8,847 bases of DNA from Chitinophagaceae bacterium (lineage in GTDB: Bacteria > Bacteroidota > Bacteroidia > Chitinophagales > Chitinophagaceae): NCBI GenBank assembly GCA_021738605.1, contig JAIPBY010000096.1, positions 1 to 8,847 on the forward strand, in the 5' to 3' direction. The position numbers and the translations under genes are program-made. The notes under the pieces are model-generated. The model worked only from the letters and a program-made list of their open reading frames with translations, did no database searches and was not told the DNA's origin. Below are positions 7,301 to 8,847 of this stretch, piece after piece. The first letter of the stretch is position 1, and every line of letters begins with the position of its first letter.

Positions 7301-7720
7301 TTCAGGCTTCCCCAGCTTTCCGAAGGAAATCACAAAATTCTCTTGAAAGCCTGGGATGTTTTCAACAATTCCAGCGAATACACCCTTCTGTGTAAGGTAA
7401 TCAATCAAGATACGATCAAGGTTGCCCGGCTTTTCAATTATCCCAATCCGGTCTACAATTCAACCATCTTTTCATTCAGCCTGGAAGGGCCTTATGCTGG
7501 TACCAGGGCAGATGTAAATATCTTAACAGTTGAAGGTCAAGCAGTAAGAACATTAACCAAGGCAATAAATGAAGCAGGTTTGCGTTCTATCGAGATTGAA
7601 TGGAATGGCAGGGATGAGAAGGGTAACAGATTGGGCCGGGGAGTGTACATTTATCAATTGACCATCATGAGCAAGACCGGAAAGATAACACAGAAGGTAC
7701 AAAAGCTCATTATCCTTTAA
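4301..7720 (+). CDS. porU: PorU, type IX secretion sortase (gingipain-like C25 peptidase)
   Basis: PorU is the outer-membrane-associated T9SS sortase that removes the C-terminal signal domain of cargo and joins the cargo to a surface anchor. The predicted protein has 1139 residues, close to the known PorU of about 1150. It starts with a signal peptide (MRRLFTMIALFGMVLFAEG, then Q20). The N-terminal beta-rich region, about 20-395, includes an EF-hand-like acidic loop, DLNDGGDGVFDGND (94-107). The C25 caspase-like domain spans about 400-778. Its catalytic pair is visible as H646 in NYSGHG and C680 in TATCDF, 34 residues apart, as in gingipains. An acidic run D520-D524 lies in the TDDYFGYLDDDDD segment. 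An Ig-like region follows, then a C-terminal domain of T9SS type-A form from about 1041 (FNYPNPVYNST, GRGVYIYQL, KLIIL end). The ATG at 4301 directly precedes the signal peptide and no Shine-Dalgarno sequence is present. porV begins 26 bp downstream, so the two are probably cotranscribed. Confidence 0.96.
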   Translation: MRRLFTMIALFGMVLFAEGQRRYTAASVLSTGQWTKVSVDRQGIFKISASFLRNAGLTGSIPSASIRLYGTGGAVLPEANQQAIGDDLPEVAIDLNDGGDGVFDGNDFFLFYAPGPDQWVFNQTTGEFEFRKNPYSNQAYYFINVGTGSGKRIAEQPAIANPIALVTDFDEHYRHELDSINFLRSGKEWYGESFGTQGGKSSSRDFNLNLPGALAGSDFILNSEVVGRSFEQPNRMQVLLNGQALFEHFTSPLVGTLLEPAANMSRKSGKGKLTGNGLAVGYRLTGGSAGAEVWLNWFELQFRRTLDLQGLKQLTFRDLKSVAASGTASFSMRNGTGFAVWVVSNPLLPGKLKTSLTGTDLRFANETSKLHEYIAFNPAQLEAPVLVGAVPNQNLHGVDQPNMVIVADKSMAAEAKRLADFHAQKDGLTSVVVLPEQLYNEFSSGTPDPTAIRNFMKMLYDRAGSNPAAKPKYLLLFGGASYVFKEKTSVRKNLVPSYQSESSLDPLTSYVTDDYFGYLDDDDDINQNLPAPLLDIGIGRIPARTILQASQAVDKIIQYHGKASLGAWRNDITLVADDEDFNIHLNDAEYHASLIAKESPVWNLKKIYLDAFKQESGAGGSRYPEVNAVISSVINEGTLIWNYSGHGSSSRLAQEAILEKEMVASWDNANRLPLVITATCDFAPFDDPSQFSIGEDLFVGRSNGAIALMTTTRLVFASSNRIINNHFFKYLLKRDNASKYPRLGSALMDSKNFTVVNSGDYINARKFTMLGDPAMKLAMPEYSIRSTTINGRPITKGSDTLRSLNRYTIEGEVLTPAGLMASDFNGDVYPEIFDKPTVLKTLGNDPQSRVINFNSLQNLLYKGKVRATNGKFSFSFIVPKDINFQFGQARVSYYADNGTYDAQGIDENLVVGGLGNQVANDNAGPSIKGYLNNLQFVNGGIVNETPLLLLHLADASGINLSGNGIGHEITAVIDGNYRETIVLNDYFNASSTASLNGTIQFRLPQLSEGNHKILLKAWDVFNNSSEYTLLCKVINQDTIKVARLFNYPNPVYNSTIFSFSLEGPYAGTRADVNILTVEGQAVRTLTKAINEAGLRSIEIEWNGRDEKGNRLGRGVYIYQLTIMSKTGKITQKVQKLIIL

Positions 7721-7722
7721 AC

Positions 7723-7746
7723 CTAAATTCCTTAATTTAGCTAAAT
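7723..7746 (+). repeat. Overlapping AT-rich inverted repeats in the porU-porV gap
   Basis: The 26-bp gap holds three related arms: CTAAATT (7723-7729), AATTTAG (7734-7740) and CTAAAT (7741-7746). The first two can form a 7-bp hairpin with a 4-base loop. The second and third form a perfect 12-bp palindrome, ATTTAGCTAAAT (7735-7746), that ends directly before the porV ATG. TAATTTAG (7733-7740) is one mismatch from the TAnnTTTG -7 element, so this could also be a weak internal porV promoter, but no -33 element is apparent. No T-tract follows, so it is not a terminator. Confidence 0.5.
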
Positions 7747-8847
7747 ATGAAAAGAATTGTCAGGAATCTATTCGGAGCTGTTGTTTTGTTGTCGTCTGCA
7801 ACAAATGCATTTTCTCAAACCAGCAGCATCAATGTGGTAACCTCTGCAGTACCTTTTCTCAGGATCTCTCCTGATGCGAGGGCTGGTGGCATGGGCGATC
7901 TTGGTGTAGCTACTTCGCCAGATGCCAACTCACAGTTCTATAATGTTGCAAAATATGCGTTTGCCAAAAGCCCAGCAGGCCTGGCCATGACCTATACCCC
8001 ATGGCTGAAAGACCTTGGTCTCAATGATGTTTACCTTGCTTCACTGGCTGGCTATTATCAGTTGAGTGAGACGGAATCCATCTCCGGATCCCTTCGCTAT
8101 TTTAGCCTTGGTAATATTCAGTTCACCGACAACCTGGGATATGATTTACAACTATCTCGCCCCAGGGAATTTGGCTTGGATGCAGGTTATTCCAGAAAAC
8201 TTGGCGAGAACCTGAGTTTGGGTGTTGCACTGCGCTACATCAACTCAAATCTTGCAGGAAATGCAGTCGTAAATGGCGTTTCCTACAAAGCAGGCAACGC
8301 AGTGGCCGGTGACATTGGACTCTACTACAGTACGGAAGCAGAAGATGGCAGCGGCATCAACCTGGGTGCGGCATTCACCAATCTGGGTTCCAAAATCAGT
8401 TATACCAGTGATGCAACACAGAAAGATTTTATCCCTGCCAACATGACCATCGGTGGTGTTTACAATTATGTGAGCAACGAGGTAAACAGACTTTCATTCG
8501 GAGTCGACATCCACAAATTGATGGTTCCAACTCCTCCTTCTTTGGGTGATTCAGCAGGCTTGGCCAACTACAGGACAAAAGGTGTTGTTGGAAGCTGGTT
8601 CAGCTCATTCGGTGATGCACCCGGTGGTGGAGCAGAAGAGTTGAAAGAATTCTCTTTGTCATTGGGTGGGGAATTTTCCTACAACGAACAATTTGCGGTA
8701 AGGGCAGGATATTTTTATGAAGACAAGACCAAAGGCAACAGACAATATTTCTCAGTGGGTGCAGGTTTTACCTCATCATCCTTCGGGGTCAACCTTTCCT
8801 ACCTGATTCCTTCTGGATCGGGTGTAAACAGGAACCCACTCTCCAAT
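7747..8847 (+). CDS. porV: PorV (LptO), T9SS outer-membrane beta-barrel shuttle, C-terminus cut by window edge
   Basis: The ATG at 7747 opens a frame that stays open to the window end (367 residues seen, no stop). It begins with a signal peptide, MKRIVRNLFGAVVLLSSATNAFS, followed by Q24. The mature N-terminus has the PorV signature AVPFLRISPDARAGGMGDLGVATSPDANSQ (residues about 34-63, cited in part: FLRISPDARAGGMGD). The rest alternates aromatic and glycine-rich strands typical of a FadL-like outer-membrane barrel, including LAGYYQLSETESISGSLRYF, FGLDAGYSRKLGENLSLGVA and the final SGVNRNPLSN segment. Known PorV proteins end about a dozen residues beyond this segment, so nearly all of the gene is present. 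PorV receives T9SS substrates from the translocon and presents them to PorU on the cell surface. PorQ and PorP are related barrels, but the N-terminal signature and position after porU favour PorV. Confidence 0.95.
   Translation, partial: MKRIVRNLFGAVVLLSSATNAFSQTSSINVVTSAVPFLRISPDARAGGMGDLGVATSPDANSQFYNVAKYAFAKSPAGLAMTYTPWLKDLGLNDVYLASLAGYYQLSETESISGSLRYFSLGNIQFTDNLGYDLQLSRPREFGLDAGYSRKLGENLSLGVALRYINSNLAGNAVVNGVSYKAGNAVAGDIGLYYSTEAEDGSGINLGAAFTNLGSKISYTSDATQKDFIPANMTIGGVYNYVSNEVNRLSFGVDIHKLMVPTPPSLGDSAGLANYRTKGVVGSWFSSFGDAPGGGAEELKEFSLSLGGEFSYNEQFAVRAGYFYEDKTKGNRQYFSVGAGFTSSSFGVNLSYLIPSGSGVNRNPLSN

Noticed and set aside
1..8847. A previously undescribed system, defence island, CRISPR array, tRNA or mobile element
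   Set aside because: Every part of the window is accounted for by six recognisable genes and short intergenic regions; I saw no direct-repeat arrays, transposase or integrase motifs, or RNA gene structures.

Overview
The window comes from a member of the phylum Bacteroidota, most likely the Chitinophagia/Sphingobacteriia side (family-level placement is inference). The evidence is the type IX secretion (T9SS) genes porU, porV and gldJ, a DUF4369 exported protein, the Bacteroidota-type promoter motif TAnnTTTG upstream of several genes, and the absence of Shine-Dalgarno sequences. All six genes read as ordinary chromosomal, vertically inherited sequence. I see no insertion sequence, integrase, tRNA, rRNA, CRISPR array or other sign of a mobile region.

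Layout. Four genes point left: gldJ (4135-2591), murF (2506-1220), a DUF983 membrane protein (1158-739) and the N-terminal 233 residues of a DUF4369 (probably DUF4369-thioredoxin) protein that runs off the left edge (699-1). Two genes point right from the same intergenic region: porU (4301-7720) and porV (7747 to the right edge, probably lacking only its last dozen or so residues). The 165-bp region between gldJ and porU holds two divergent candidate promoters. gldJ is closed by a strong hairpin terminator, and the candidate murF promoter begins immediately beyond it, so murF appears to be an independent transcription unit that reads on into DUF983 and DUF4369. The six genes account for almost all of the sequence, and no gene-free stretch exceeds 165 bp.

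How the genes work together. PorU (gingipain-fold sortase) and PorV (outer-membrane beta-barrel shuttle) are partners at the last step of T9SS: PorV carries the cargo C-terminal domain to PorU, which removes it and attaches the cargo to the cell surface. GldJ is an FGE-fold lipoprotein linked to the T9SS/gliding machinery. MurF completes the peptidoglycan pentapeptide precursor. The left-end genes look like envelope housekeeping genes. The gldJ-porU-porV neighbourhood is, from memory, also present in Flavobacterium johnsoniae, so this is a known, conserved secretion locus rather than a new system. The points most worth a second look are regulatory (divergent promoters, terminator-promoter abutment, apparently leaderless murF, a small inverted-repeat set before porV) plus a few protein details.
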